Assembly (NCBI RefSeq): GCF_016888125.1
Contig: NZ_JACSWA010000621.1
Location: 1-64,000, forward strand
Source of the DNA: Spirulina sp. CCY15215
GTDB taxonomy: Bacteria; Cyanobacteriota; Cyanobacteriia; Cyanobacteriales; Spirulinaceae
Length of the DNA stretch: 64,000 nt
Direction: 5' to 3'
In this document: positions 19,504 through 29,289 of the stretch, piece after piece
How the letters are laid out: the number at the start of each line of letters is the position of its first letter
How positions within the stretch are numbered: position 1 is the stretch's first letter
The notes under the pieces: generated by a model
Database searches by the model: none
Seen by the model: only the letters and a program-made list of their open reading frames with translations
Told to the model about the DNA's origin: nothing
Program-made: the position numbers and the translations under genes

Positions 19504-20040
19504 ATGAAAGAACAACTCCCAGTCATTTATATTTCTTTTTTGCTGGTTTTACTAGCAGGAACGGCGGTTTTTTTATTTCAACAAGTCTTTCGCACTCGTC
19601 GCCTTGAGAACCAGTTAGAAAAATTGCAAAAGAAGCTAAAAGGAGGCGATGGAACATCAAAAGACTATTATGAATTAGGTAGTATCTATTTAAAGAAAAA
19701 ATTATACGTTCAAGCTGCTCAAGTGTTGCAAAAAGGCTTAAAATCAGCCAGTAAAGAGGAGATTGAACCGGAAAATTTGGCTTTGATTTATAATGCACTC
19801 GGCTTTTCTTATTTGTCTCGTGAACAATATGATCTGGCTATTCGTAACTATAAAGAGGCACTGAAACTCAATCCCGAATATGCGATCGCCAATAACAATC
19901 TTGCTAATGTCTACGAAAAGAAAACAATGGACGCAAAAGCCTTAGAAACCTACAAACAAACCTTGCAATATGCGCCAGAAAACAACATTGCTAAACGACG
20001 AATTGAGGCATTACAAAAGCGTTTTGCGACTCCTGAATAG
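19504..20040 (+). CDS. Membrane-anchored TPR protein, Ycf37-like
   Basis: 178 residues: one N-terminal membrane helix (about 6-25), a short coiled-coil linker (LENQLEKLQKKLK), then three TPR units (YYELGSIYLKKKLYVQAAQV; ALGFSYLSREQYDLAIRNYK; ANNNLANVYEKKTMDAKALE). Size and layout match cyanobacterial Ycf37, a thylakoid protein that helps photosystem I assembly, but single-TM TPR proteins are common. The Ycf37 identity is therefore probable, not proven. It follows the substrate-binding protein by 48 bp in the same direction; no functional link is evident. The pentapeptide protein downstream is convergent. Confidence 0.75.
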   Translation: MKEQLPVIYISFLLVLLAGTAVFLFQQVFRTRRLENQLEKLQKKLKGGDGTSKDYYELGSIYLKKKLYVQAAQVLQKGLKSASKEEIEPENLALIYNALGFSYLSREQYDLAIRNYKEALKLNPEYAIANNNLANVYEKKTMDAKALETYKQTLQYAPENNIAKRRIEALQKRFATPE

Positions 20041-20073
20041 AATTAGTAATTCTGATGTTCCTTTATTCCTCCT

Positions 20074-21063
20074 TTATTCGGCGATCGCGCCATCCGGCAT
20101 GATTGTTTTTGAGAGAATGGCCAATTTCCAATCCACATTTTGCGATCTTGCACCTCGCAAATTAGCCCCGCTTAAATTGGTTTCTTGTAAATCTACCATT
20201 TGCAAATTTGCACCCCATAAATAAGCATTTCGCAAACTAGCTTTATGCAAATTGGCTTCGCTTAAATTGGCTTTATTCAAATTCGCACCAGTTAGATCGG
20301 CTTCAGTTAAATTGGCTTCAGTTAAATTGGCTTTGCTGAGATTTACTTCGCACAAATCCGATCGCAATAAATTAGCGTGTTCTAAATTAGCAGCTTGGAG
20401 ATTAGCACGAGACATAAATGCCGTCCGAATTTGAGCATTACTGAGATTTGCGACGCTTAAATTAGCACCGCTTAAATTAGCACCGCTCAATTTTGCGGCA
20501 CTCAGATCGACTCCATCAAGATCGACTCCCTGAAGATCGACCCCATTCAAATAGGCTTCGCTCAATGTAATACCATTTAATGTAGCCCCGCGCAAATTAG
20601 CCCCACTTAATCTGGCTCCAGATAAATTCGCCCAGCTAAAATTCACATTTCTTAAATTAGCCGACCGAAAATTAATGCCTTGCAAATTTGCACCGCACAA
20701 ATTCACTCCTTCTAAATTAGAGAGACGTAAATTAACGTGCTTGAGAATTGCTCCGCTTAGTTTCGCACCTTTAAGGATGGATTTAACAAATTCTGAACCC
20801 GTCAAATTGGCTTTAGTTAAATCGGCATCAGTTAGACTCGATTCTCGAACTTTTGCAAAGCTCAAATCGGCACGAAAAAGAAAAGCTCTCGTTAAGTTTG
20901 CACCTTTAAGATTTGCGCGACTGAGGTTAACTGCACCTAAATAAGTATCCGTTAAGTCAATATCAGGAAGTTGCGCTTTTTCTAAGTTAACTCCCATAAG
21001 ATTAACTCCAGAAAAATCCCGTTCTCCTGCGGCGTAGCGATCAAGCAATTCCTGTCTATCCAT
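20074..21063 (-). CDS. Pentapeptide-repeat protein
   Basis: 329 residues. After a short N-terminal stretch (DRQELLDRYAAGERDF) nearly the whole chain is made of A(D/N)LXX repeats, about 55 in all, which fold as a right-handed quadrilateral beta helix. The C-terminal AILSKTIMPDGAIAE is the usual end of such proteins in cyanobacteria. No signal peptide is visible, so it is likely cytoplasmic. The biochemical role of most of these proteins is unknown. The repeats give the DNA a quasi-periodic 15-bp pattern on both strands, which explains open frames in the opposite strand. A second pentapeptide gene lies at 32,290. Confidence 0.93.
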   Translation of the reverse strand: MDRQELLDRYAAGERDFSGVNLMGVNLEKAQLPDIDLTDTYLGAVNLSRANLKGANLTRAFLFRADLSFAKVRESSLTDADLTKANLTGSEFVKSILKGAKLSGAILKHVNLRLSNLEGVNLCGANLQGINFRSANLRNVNFSWANLSGARLSGANLRGATLNGITLSEAYLNGVDLQGVDLDGVDLSAAKLSGANLSGANLSVANLSNAQIRTAFMSRANLQAANLEHANLLRSDLCEVNLSKANLTEANLTEADLTGANLNKANLSEANLHKASLRNAYLWGANLQMVDLQETNLSGANLRGARSQNVDWKLAILSKTIMPDGAIAE

Positions 21064-21183
21064 TTTTTTTCTTTCCTTCCTCTAATTTCTTAATTGTTTC
21101 CCCAAATTGCTCCGATCTCTAGTATCTCTGATAGGGTTAAATCTTGATGTTAATTTTCTTGAATATTGCCAACAGCTTACTTT

Positions 21184-21816
21184 TTAGGAGTGAGCGATCG
21201 CTTTCATTAAAGACCATAATGGGAGAATTCCGTAAGTAATAATACCAATCCCCGAAAAACGATTCAACCAGCGCAAATCCCTAAGATTAAAGGTTTTTTG
21301 CAGGCGATCGATACCAAAGCTGAGGAACAACCACCAGGCAGCAGAGCCAGTAAAAACACCGAGAACCAAGATTAATGCTTCTTGATAATTTCCCCCATTA
21401 TTCACTAATCCCAACCCAGCAAAAATCCCGATAAAAGAAAGAATGGTGAGAGGATTGGTTAGAGTGAGGAAGAAGGTAGAAAAATAGGCGCGAGAAAAAC
21501 TAGATTTCGCTTCTGTAATTGTCTCCGGTTTGGGTTTAGCGCCAAAAGTTGTCACTCCCAGATAGAGCAAAAATAGTCCCCCGATCGCTTGAAACCAAAA
21601 GAGGCGATCGACTAAAAAATTAGAGACAATTGTTAAACCAAACCCAGCGATACAACCATAAACTCCATCGGCTGTTGCGGCACCTAGTCCAGAAATTAAA
21701 CCCATTAATCTGCCATAAGTTAAGGTACGATGAATACACAAAACTCCGATCGCGCCAACGGGAGCCGCAACAGCTAATCCAAGGGAAAAGCCTTTTAAGA
21801 AAAGAGAAATATCCAT
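21184..21816 (-). CDS. LysE-family amino-acid exporter
   Basis: 210 residues from the ATG at 21816 (MDISLFLKGFSLGLAVAAPVGA); a TTG 18 bases upstream is in frame. Six hydrophobic segments and the family opening (GLAVAAPVGAIGVLCIHRTL, then GLGAATADGVYGCIAGFGL) place it with LysE/RhtB exporters, which expel amino acids such as lysine or arginine. FFLTLTNPLTILSFIGIFAGLG is the conserved fourth segment. It is divergent from an Lrp/AsnC regulator with a 143-bp AT-rich spacer. This is the classic arrangement of an exporter and its regulator. Confidence 0.93.
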   Translation of the reverse strand: MDISLFLKGFSLGLAVAAPVGAIGVLCIHRTLTYGRLMGLISGLGAATADGVYGCIAGFGLTIVSNFLVDRLFWFQAIGGLFLLYLGVTTFGAKPKPETITEAKSSFSRAYFSTFFLTLTNPLTILSFIGIFAGLGLVNNGGNYQEALILVLGVFTGSAAWWLFLSFGIDRLQKTFNLRDLRWLNRFSGIGIITYGILPLWSLMKAIAHS

Positions 21817-21959
21817 AAGTTTTGCAAAACTCAAGATAAAAAATGCTAATATTTAATTTACAAACAAAAATTGTTAAATTAAAGCATAAATTTAATTTAT
21901 TTTGCGTTTTTATGCTAGAAAATTAAGGAAAAATATCGTTGAAACCTTAAATTTGTAAA

Positions 21960-22403
21960 ATGCAGTTAGATGAGACAGACTGGCAAATCTTACAAAAGTT
22001 ACAGCAGGAAGGTAGACTCTCTTTTTCAGAGTTGGGGCGTAGAGTAGGTCTATCTTCTCCTGCAGCAACAGAACGAGTGCGAAAATTAGAGGATGCGGGT
22101 ATTATTACAGGGTATTGCGCCCAAGTGAATGCAGAAGTTTTGGGATTGCCGTTAAAAGCCTTTATTCAACTAACGACAACCCCCGATCGCTATCCTCCTG
22201 CGATCGCGACAATGAAAGCATTACCGGAAATTTTGCGGAGTTATCACGTCACGGGAGATTCTTCTTTTGTCGTTGAAGCGATCGCCTCCTCTATGTCTCA
22301 CCTTGAAGCAATTATCGATAAGTTAAGTCAATACGGACAAACTCGCACTTCAATTGTACTCTCTAACCCAGTTTTTAAGAATAGCATTGAATATCCCCAT
22401 TAA
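21960..22403 (+). CDS. Lrp/AsnC-family transcriptional regulator
   Basis: 147 residues. The N-terminal HTH is LDETDWQILQKLQQEGRLSFSELGRRVGLSSPAATERVRKLE in outline. The C-terminal RAM/ligand domain includes CAQVNAEVLGLPLKAFIQL, VTGDSSFVVEAI and a final LSNPVFKN. Such proteins form octamers whose DNA binding is tuned by amino acids. It is divergent from the LysE-type exporter, so it probably controls that exporter and itself from the shared AT-rich region at 21,817-21,959, where AATTTAATTTA-like stretches could be operators. Confidence 0.95.
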   Translation: MQLDETDWQILQKLQQEGRLSFSELGRRVGLSSPAATERVRKLEDAGIITGYCAQVNAEVLGLPLKAFIQLTTTPDRYPPAIATMKALPEILRSYHVTGDSSFVVEAIASSMSHLEAIIDKLSQYGQTRTSIVLSNPVFKNSIEYPH

Positions 22404-22459
22404 CTTCTCTAAAATAAAAGCAGATATATACCCATTCAGGAAAAAAGGATTTAAGTGCT

Positions 22460-23131
22460 ATGGAAATTTATCACCTTAGAAAAAATACACTTATTTCCTT
22501 TTTAAAGTGGCCAGAGATTATCACTTGGGGGCAAAACCATTACCGCGATCGCACTTTCAATCAAAATGAACGCATTCCTATCCGTGCGGGTTTATTATAT
22601 TTGGTGCAATCTGGTGCAGTCTCTTTAATGGGCAATGCTCGAGCAAATATATTATCTCAGAAAATTAGTCCAGAAGAAACCAAAGAGACATTTTTAGGTT
22701 TAATGGGGACAGGTTATCCATTTGAAGTCACAGAAAATACTCACTTTAAATTAAGGGCGTTGGCTCGGGTTGATTCTACCTCAGTTATTTGGCTGTATTG
22801 GCACGATCTAGACAACTGGCCAAATTTTCGTCTGGAAGTATCAGATTTCTTTCGTTATCAACACCAACGGCAACTTTTGTGGTTGACTGTCTTAGGACAG
22901 CGACAAGCGATCGATCGCCTTTGGGGGTTTTTAACGCTTCTAATTGAGGAATATGGTAAAACAGTAGACAAAAGAGTTTGTTTCCCTTATCCTTTAACTC
23001 ACTCGCAAATTAGTAATGCGATCGGTTCAACGCGAGTGACGGTAACTCGTCTTATGGGAAAATTGCGCCAACAAGGTTTAATTTCTGTTGATGCAGATAG
23101 TACCATTTGTTTGCTCGATCGCAATAAGTAA
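22460..23131 (+). CDS. Crp/Fnr-family transcriptional regulator
   Basis: 223 residues. A cyclic-nucleotide-binding-like domain (RIPIRAGLLYLVQSGAVSLMG) lacks the PRLSAGE phosphate-binding cassette of true cAMP receptors. After it comes the dimer helix, then the HTH LTHSQISNAIGSTRVTVTRLMGKLRQQGLI, which is very typical of Crp/Fnr proteins. No cysteine cluster for an Fnr-type centre is visible. The effector is unknown. It ends nine bases before the RNase D-like gene and is probably co-transcribed with it. Confidence 0.9.
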   Translation: MEIYHLRKNTLISFLKWPEIITWGQNHYRDRTFNQNERIPIRAGLLYLVQSGAVSLMGNARANILSQKISPEETKETFLGLMGTGYPFEVTENTHFKLRALARVDSTSVIWLYWHDLDNWPNFRLEVSDFFRYQHQRQLLWLTVLGQRQAIDRLWGFLTLLIEEYGKTVDKRVCFPYPLTHSQISNAIGSTRVTVTRLMGKLRQQGLISVDADSTICLLDRNK

Positions 23132-23139
23132 TTAAGATT

Positions 23140-24072
23140 ATGCAGTATATTGACAGTGCGAAAACCTTTCAAGGGGCAATTGAAGAATTTATCGAAGCGA
23201 AAATTCTTTGGTTAGATACAGAAGTTGCAGATTATCAGAGTCAAAAACCCCAACTTTCTCTGATTCAAGTTTTAGCAGATCCCAAGGACGTAATGGGCGA
23301 TCGCGTTGTTATTTTTGATGTTCTCGATCGCCCTGAATGGGTGAAAGATTTTGTTGATTTGATTATGGAGGATACTCGGATTGAAAAAGTGTTTCATAAT
23401 GCCAGTTTCGATCGCAAGTTTCTCGGCAAAAGCAAGGCGGAAAATGTGACTTGTACCTTAACAATGGCGAAAAAAATCCCCTATTATCTCGTTCCTATTC
23501 CTAAATATAGTTTACAAGCTCTTGTCGAGCAGTTCTGCGATGGCGACAAGATTAACAAAAATATGGATAAAAGCTATCAAGTCAGTGACTGGGGAAAACG
23601 TCCCCTATCTTCTCAACAATTAGATTATGCGAAGATGGATCCAGTGTATGTCGCCCAGATTCACCAAAAACTTTTAGAACTCGTAAAAGTTGCCTCCCCG
23701 AAACCAGAAAAAGAAGATCTTCAGGCTCTGACTTTGCGCTATCGTCAATTAGAGCATCAATGGAAGAAATTAGATACAGAAATCAATCATCTTAAAGAGC
23801 GTCTCAAGGTAGCAATGAAGGCACAAAACGTACAAGATAGAGAAGGTTTTAAACTTTCCCATTTTCAGCGCACCAGTAGAAAAATTGCTTTTTCTGCTTT
23901 AGTCGCAGCCAGTCAAGAAATGAATTTAGAACTAGATTTTCCGATTACGTTAACGAAACCCATACAAAAACAATTGGGAGAGGCGATCGCCGACTTACCG
24001 ATCCAGGAAGAAATTACGACAATAACGCAATTAAAAATTGCAGAACAGGATGAAGAAGATCTGCCATTTTAA
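23140..24072 (+). CDS. RNase D-like 3'-5' exonuclease (DEDDy)
   Basis: 310 residues. The DEDD exonuclease motifs are present: Exo I as LDTEVADY, Exo II in VFHNASFDRKFL, and Exo III as YAKMDPVYV, where the tyrosine marks the DEDDy subgroup. The helical C-terminus is long and charged (LEHQWKKLDTEINHLKERL) and does not look like a canonical HRDC domain. It probably trims RNA 3' ends, such as tRNA precursors. The start overlaps no gene but lies close behind the Crp-type regulator, suggesting one transcript. It is followed by a 130-bp gap before the secreted protease. Confidence 0.88.
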   Translation: MQYIDSAKTFQGAIEEFIEAKILWLDTEVADYQSQKPQLSLIQVLADPKDVMGDRVVIFDVLDRPEWVKDFVDLIMEDTRIEKVFHNASFDRKFLGKSKAENVTCTLTMAKKIPYYLVPIPKYSLQALVEQFCDGDKINKNMDKSYQVSDWGKRPLSSQQLDYAKMDPVYVAQIHQKLLELVKVASPKPEKEDLQALTLRYRQLEHQWKKLDTEINHLKERLKVAMKAQNVQDREGFKLSHFQRTSRKIAFSALVAASQEMNLELDFPITLTKPIQKQLGEAIADLPIQEEITTITQLKIAEQDEEDLPF

Positions 24073-24204
24073 TAGCAATAGAACCAATAGAGATCGCCAG
24101 AAAATTGAACATAATAAGCCAAATTCGCGCCTTTCCGCCAATCTCCCATTTTCGTCAATCCAAAACTCGCTTATAATTGCAAGCAAGATATTCTCCCTCA
24201 AGCT

Positions 24205-27200
24205 ATGCCAGACCTCTCAGACGTGCAAACCTTTGTTTCTCCCTTGCTTTCCGAACTCGGATCTAGCAGCGATCGCCCTGACGGTAGCCGCCGGGAACCG
24301 CGTATTGTCGGCGGCGTTTTGGCCAGCGATGGAGAGTATCCTTGGATGGGGGCGATCGTCCGCGCTAACGAATCTAATAATGCAGCCGCCCAGTTTTGCG
24401 GGGGAACCCTGATCCACCCCGAATGGATTTTAACCGCCGCCCATTGCGTTGAAGGGTTGAACGCCGATACGATAGAAGTTCTCCTCGAAACCAATTCTCT
24501 CAGTAGTGGTGGTACCCGTCACAGTGTCGCCGAAATTGTTTTACACCCCGACTATAACCCCGCCACCTTTGAATCCGATCTGGCACTCATCCGCCTTTCT
24601 ACTCCCGTCACTAATATTACCCCCGTAGAATTGCTGAAGTTTGAAGATCCCTACAATCAAACCTCTCCTGGCATTGTGTCTACGGCGATCGGCTGGGGGG
24701 CTTTAAGTAATGGCGGACCGAGTGCGACTCGCCTCTATGAGGTCGATGTTCCCATTATTGCCAATGAAGTCGCGAATAATCCCCAATCTTATAACGGTGA
24801 TATTACAGATAATATGCTGGCGGCGGGGTTTCCCGAAGGAGGCAGAAGCGTCGGACCGGGGGATAGTGGCGGTCCGTTACTGGTCAAAGAAGGCGATCGC
24901 GATGTTCAAGCGGGAATTGTTAGCTTTGGTGTCGGAGTTGCTTTTCCCAACTTTTATGCCATTTATACGCGGGTTTCCTCCTTTACCGACTGGATCGAAA
25001 ACTTTGTTACCTTACCCGCAACCCCCATCGGCTTGAGTGTTGCTAATCTTTCGATTCAAGAGACGGAAACCGACGAAGCGATTGAATTTACCGTTAATCT
25101 CACCGGAACTCCCTCTGCCCCCGTTACCGTGGATTATACGATCGCCGACGGCACCGCGATCGCGATCGCCGATTATGAAGCAGGCATCGATAGTGCTTTA
25201 AGCGGTACCTTAACCTTTGATACGGGAGAAACCAGTAAAACCATCGACTTAGTGATTAAAGGTAATACGGAGATAGAACCCACAGAAAGTTTCTCCATTA
25301 CCCTCAGTAACGCCAACGGTGCAGAAATTGTCCGCCCCAAGGCCACCGCCTTTATCCTCGATGACGATAGCCCCCCCGTTGCCCGTAATGACGTAGCCTC
25401 AACCATTCCAGGTTTCGCTGTTTTCATTCGCGTTCTGTTGAACGATACCGATAGTAACGGACAAGCCATCAAAATAGAGCGTTTTGACAGCACTTCCGTT
25501 AACGGCGGTACAATCGTCCAGCAAGATAATTTTTTGGCTTATATTCCCCCCTCGGGCTATATTGGCAACGATCGCTTTACCTATACCATCACCAATGAAG
25601 ACGGCAGAAGCAGCACAGCCACCGTTAAAACCGTTGTTTTAGAACCCACCCGCTTTATCGATCGCATTGGCGATCGCAATCCCCTCAATAGCTTCAAAGT
25701 CCAAGAATTCAGCCATCCCACCCTCGTCGATATCGATGGCGATGGCAAACTGGATGTATTTGTCGGTAATGATAACGGCAATCTTGAATTTTTAAGGAAT
25801 ATTGGCACCCCCACCAAACCGAGATTTGCAGCCTCACAAAATAATCCTTTTAATCTCACGGGAGTCGGTACCGATAGCGCCCCCACCTTTATCGATATTG
25901 ACGGCGATCGCGACTTTGATGCTTTTGTGGGCAATAGTGTCGGTAATGTTCTTTTCTTCCGCAATAAAGGTACACCTGAACAACCCGACTTTGAAGCCCC
26001 AGAAACCAATCCCTTTGGCTGGAGTAATATTGGCACCTATGCCGCCCCAGTTTTTGCCGATATCGACGGCGATCGCGACTTTGATGCCTTTGTGGGAACT
26101 GCCCTCGGAGATATTCGCTTTCTGGAAAATACCGGAACCCCCAATAATCCAACCTTTGCCCAACCTGTTTCTAATCCCTTTGGACTGATAAGCATCGGGG
26201 GTTTTAGTTCTCCCAGTATTGCCGATATTGACGGGGATGGCGACCTAGATATCTTAGCGGGACGCAATGCAGAAGAATTAATCTATTTCGTCAATACAGG
26301 GACGACAACAACCCCGGATTTCATCCCCGTTTTTGGCCTGCCCAGCCCCTTCAGAAATAGTATCACCGGAGTCTTTAGCACTCCCACCTTGGGGGATATC
26401 GACGGCGATGGCGATGTTGATGTCTTGATGGGAAATGCCCAAGGTACGATTAAATTTTTAGAAAATTTTGGCACCGATCGCGATGGAGACGGCGTATCGG
26501 ATCAAATGGAAAAAGTCGCCGGCGATCGCAACTTAGATGGCATCCAGGACAGCCAGCAAGCCAATGTTGTCTCCTTGTCCACCTTTGACGGCGATCCAGG
26601 CAAAATCAGCACCTTCATCACCCTTGCAGCCACCTCTAAAGAGACACGCTTTACCTTTGCGGAAGGCATTAGCAATCCCGCCTTAAACGCACCGAGAAAT
26701 CCTGTCTCCCGAGGAGGGCAATTTCCCTTTGATTTTCTCGATTTTCGCCTGCGTCCTCCCTCTTCTTCCTCCTCCGTCACCCTCAGTTTGCTTCTCCCCG
26801 ACGAACCGGAAAACCCTGGTTATAATACCTTCTGGGTTTACGGACCCGAACCCAAGGATCGCAATCCCCACTGGTTTGAATTTGTTTACGATGGCAACAC
26901 TGGGGCGCAATTCTTCGATCTCGATGGCAATGGCAAAAGCGATCGCATTCTCCTGCACTATACCGACAATCAACGGGGAGACCTGGATTTTCAAGGAGGG
27001 GCGATCGCCTCGGTTAGCGCCCCAGGGGTTATTAACACCCCCCTCAATCTGCAATTGCAAAACAACGACACCTTTGCCGTCACTGGCGATGGGGGATTTG
27101 CCAGCTTAGAGATTACCCTACAACCCAGCGACAGCGATCGCATTGGTGAAGTAGGTATCTTTAAAGTAGATGCCAGCGATCGCGTTAATGGCGTATCCCC

Positions 27201-28104
27201 AGACCAAGATCACTTTCAAGACACGGCACTGCGGGCAGGAACAACTATTTTTAACGTTCTCTCCAATAAGTCCGACGATCTCATCGGCGGTTTGAACTTA
27301 ACTCGCAATTTGCCCGTTGCTTCCGGCGATCGCTTCATGTTCTATTTCATTACTAAAGGAAGCCGAGATACAGTCCTGTTGAGGGGTGTAGGAGAACCAG
27401 AAGTTTATTTCTCCTCGACAGATGCCAATAATTACAACTTCGACCACCTGCACGTCACGGGAGGAAATAACGCCTTTACCCTAGGATGGGAGGAATCTAT
27501 TGAGAGGAGTGAACGAGATCACACCGATCTAATCATGAGCATTAAATTAAACCGCAACCCTCTCTCCCTGCAAGACCTTGCCGCCAGCGCCCAAGGAGGG
27601 CGAGAATCAGAATTAATCGACCTTAGAGACCTAGAGGGTCAAGATATTCGCTCAGTTTTTCCCACCGTCCGCAGTGAAGCTGCATTTTCTAATACCGTTG
27701 GTTTATATAAAATAGAAAACGAGTCGGGAGTTGTTCGTCATCCCGTTACCGGGCAGCTTATCGATCCTGGCAGTTCTGGCTATATTGAAGCAGTATTGTT
27801 AACCAGTCAGCAACAAGGGGGTGGCATTTCCTTCGATCGCGGTGGTGGAGGTAGTGTTACAACTTTACAAGGTGGCGGTCTTTTTGCTCCTTTTATCATT
27901 GCTGACGGGACAATTGACGAATTACTTGATAATGATGCCAGTAACGATCCTGCCATTTATTTTTCCTTTGCCAAAGGTAATAGCGATGCCCGGGATCACA
28001 TTCAATTATTGGGGGATAATATTTACGGGTTTGAGGATATGCCTGAATTAGGGGATAAAGATTTTAACGATATTATCTTTAGCGTTGAATTCGCGATCGG
28101 GTAA
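24205..28104 (+). CDS. Large secreted trypsin-like protease with Calx-beta, FG-GAP and DUF4114 modules
   Basis: 1299 residues. S1 peptidase (about 32-267): RIVGG activation-type start, catalytic His80 (LTAAHC), Asp125 (ESDLALIRL) and Ser221 (GPGDSGGPL), all present. Next are a Calx-beta domain (about 270-392), a cadherin-like/Big_9 module (NDTDSNGQ to FTYTITNEDG), and about five FG-GAP/VCBS repeats with calcium-binding DIDGDGD loops. A choice-of-anchor-like stretch (DGDGVSDQMEKVAGDRNLDG) and one or two C-terminal DUF4114 domains (ending FEDMPELGDKDFNDIIFSVEF) complete it. There is no N-terminal signal peptide. Together with the calcium motifs, this suggests export by a type I system, which is inference. 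It shares DUF4114 with the giant split gene at 48,454-55,000. Confidence 0.9.
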   Translation: MPDLSDVQTFVSPLLSELGSSSDRPDGSRREPRIVGGVLASDGEYPWMGAIVRANESNNAAAQFCGGTLIHPEWILTAAHCVEGLNADTIEVLLETNSLSSGGTRHSVAEIVLHPDYNPATFESDLALIRLSTPVTNITPVELLKFEDPYNQTSPGIVSTAIGWGALSNGGPSATRLYEVDVPIIANEVANNPQSYNGDITDNMLAAGFPEGGRSVGPGDSGGPLLVKEGDRDVQAGIVSFGVGVAFPNFYAIYTRVSSFTDWIENFVTLPATPIGLSVANLSIQETETDEAIEFTVNLTGTPSAPVTVDYTIADGTAIAIADYEAGIDSALSGTLTFDTGETSKTIDLVIKGNTEIEPTESFSITLSNANGAEIVRPKATAFILDDDSPPVARNDVASTIPGFAVFIRVLLNDTDSNGQAIKIERFDSTSVNGGTIVQQDNFLAYIPPSGYIGNDRFTYTITNEDGRSSTATVKTVVLEPTRFIDRIGDRNPLNSFKVQEFSHPTLVDIDGDGKLDVFVGNDNGNLEFLRNIGTPTKPRFAASQNNPFNLTGVGTDSAPTFIDIDGDRDFDAFVGNSVGNVLFFRNKGTPEQPDFEAPETNPFGWSNIGTYAAPVFADIDGDRDFDAFVGTALGDIRFLENTGTPNNPTFAQPVSNPFGLISIGGFSSPSIADIDGDGDLDILAGRNAEELIYFVNTGTTTTPDFIPVFGLPSPFRNSITGVFSTPTLGDIDGDGDVDVLMGNAQGTIKFLENFGTDRDGDGVSDQMEKVAGDRNLDGIQDSQQANVVSLSTFDGDPGKISTFITLAATSKETRFTFAEGISNPALNAPRNPVSRGGQFPFDFLDFRLRPPSSSSSVTLSLLLPDEPENPGYNTFWVYGPEPKDRNPHWFEFVYDGNTGAQFFDLDGNGKSDRILLHYTDNQRGDLDFQGGAIASVSAPGVINTPLNLQLQNNDTFAVTGDGGFASLEITLQPSDSDRIGEVGIFKVDASDRVNGVSPDQDHFQDTALRAGTTIFNVLSNKSDDLIGGLNLTRNLPVASGDRFMFYFITKGSRDTVLLRGVGEPEVYFSSTDANNYNFDHLHVTGGNNAFTLGWEESIERSERDHTDLIMSIKLNRNPLSLQDLAASAQGGRESELIDLRDLEGQDIRSVFPTVRSEAAFSNTVGLYKIENESGVVRHPVTGQLIDPGSSGYIEAVLLTSQQQGGGISFDRGGGGSVTTLQGGGLFAPFIIADGTIDELLDNDASNDPAIYFSFAKGNSDARDHIQLLGDNIYGFEDMPELGDKDFNDIIFSVEFAIG

Positions 28105-28287
28105 ATCCAGTCCTTGAGCAATGAGCAGTCCCCGATGAAGCCCAAAGCCCAGACTAACCTCTTTTTGGTTAATCGGGGTAATTCAACTCCTGATAGGATT
28201 GAAAAATAGGGGAAGATAGATTAGGGTGAACTTTCTTCTACTAAGGATCGACGATCCCAATTTTTTACAGATACGGCTTGTACTTTT

Positions 28288-29226
28288 ATGAGTTATTCCT
28301 TGTCCGATCTTGATAATGTAACGCGCCAAATAACAAGCATGGAAAGACCAAAAAAACCCAAAATGCTCGTTGTCGATGACGAACCAGACAATCTCGATTT
28401 ACTCTATCGTACTTTTCGGCGCGATTTTAGAGTCTATAAAGCAGACAGTGGCGTAAAGGCCTTGGATGTTTTGCAAGCTGAAGGCGAAGTCGCCGTCATT
28501 ATCTCCGATCAGCGTATGCCGGAGATGAAAGGAACAGAGTTTTTAAGTAAAACCGTCCCCGAGTTTCCCGACACGGTACGCATTATCCTGACAGGATTTA
28601 CCGATGTTGAGGATTTGGTTGAAGCGATTAATTCGGGACAAGTTTATAAGTATATTACTAAACCCTGGGACCCTAATGAGTTAAAGGAAGTTGTCGATCG
28701 CGCTGCCGATACTTATAAGATTCTCAAAGAGCGAACAGAAGAATTACACCGCGCCCAAGAACAGGCAACTTTACTGGAGGCGATCGCCACAGTTGCGAGT
28801 ACTTATTCATCCATCGAAGATTGCCTCGAACCCCTTGCTAAGGCGTTTGGAGAGAGTTTTATGGGGGATGGTTGTAGTTTTCATGCCCTTGAAGCAGAAA
28901 GCCTAACTGTATCGGGAAGTTATAGTAAGGGGGGCGATATTCCCTTGACCTTAGAGGGGGATTCCCTCGTGCAAAGCGCCCTTTCTGCCGGAAAAACCGA
29001 AGTTTGGGTCAATGATAACAGAAGCGAGCCACCCAGTGAGGCATACACGAATGCAGGGGTACAAGTTCACTTAGTTCTCCCTTTGATTTTCCGCGATCGC
29101 ACGCTTGCTTTACTATCTTTGCAATGGACGCAATCTCCCAAACCCAACGAAGAGGAAATCAAACTCATTCATCTCGCCTCTCAGCAAGCTATTTTAGCCC
29201 TTGTGGCTGTAAGTAGTAATGGGTAA
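28288..29226 (+). CDS. Response regulator with C-terminal GAF-like domain
   Basis: 312 residues. Receiver domain (about 25-145): LVVDDEPDN acidic pair, phospho-acceptor Asp74 (IISDQRMPEM), TGF and the conserved Lys in YITKPWDP. A coiled linker (LKERTEELHRAQEQ) leads to a GAF-like domain (about 160-310: EAIATVASTYSSIEDCLEPL, then LVLPLIFRDRTLALLSL). No DNA-binding or cyclase output is present, so it probably signals through protein contact or binds a small ligand. Receivers with the PWDPNEL extension are common in cyanobacteria. No cognate kinase is adjacent. Confidence 0.9.
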   Translation: MSYSLSDLDNVTRQITSMERPKKPKMLVVDDEPDNLDLLYRTFRRDFRVYKADSGVKALDVLQAEGEVAVIISDQRMPEMKGTEFLSKTVPEFPDTVRIILTGFTDVEDLVEAINSGQVYKYITKPWDPNELKEVVDRAADTYKILKERTEELHRAQEQATLLEAIATVASTYSSIEDCLEPLAKAFGESFMGDGCSFHALEAESLTVSGSYSKGGDIPLTLEGDSLVQSALSAGKTEVWVNDNRSEPPSEAYTNAGVQVHLVLPLIFRDRTLALLSLQWTQSPKPNEEEIKLIHLASQQAILALVAVSSNG

Positions 29227-29289
29227 AAGGCAAAAATTTTGACCCAATAGGTAAGGCGATCGCAATGGGGAGAATCGGCGATCGCTTCC

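Noticed and set aside
20252-20944. Lys/Ala-rich plus-strand frames opposite the pentapeptide gene
   Set aside because: They mirror the 15-bp repeat of the pentapeptide protein on the other strand.
28105-28200. Hairpin after the secreted protease as a terminator
   Set aside because: Only a five-base stem (TAACC/GGTTA) is seen, without a T-run in the right place.
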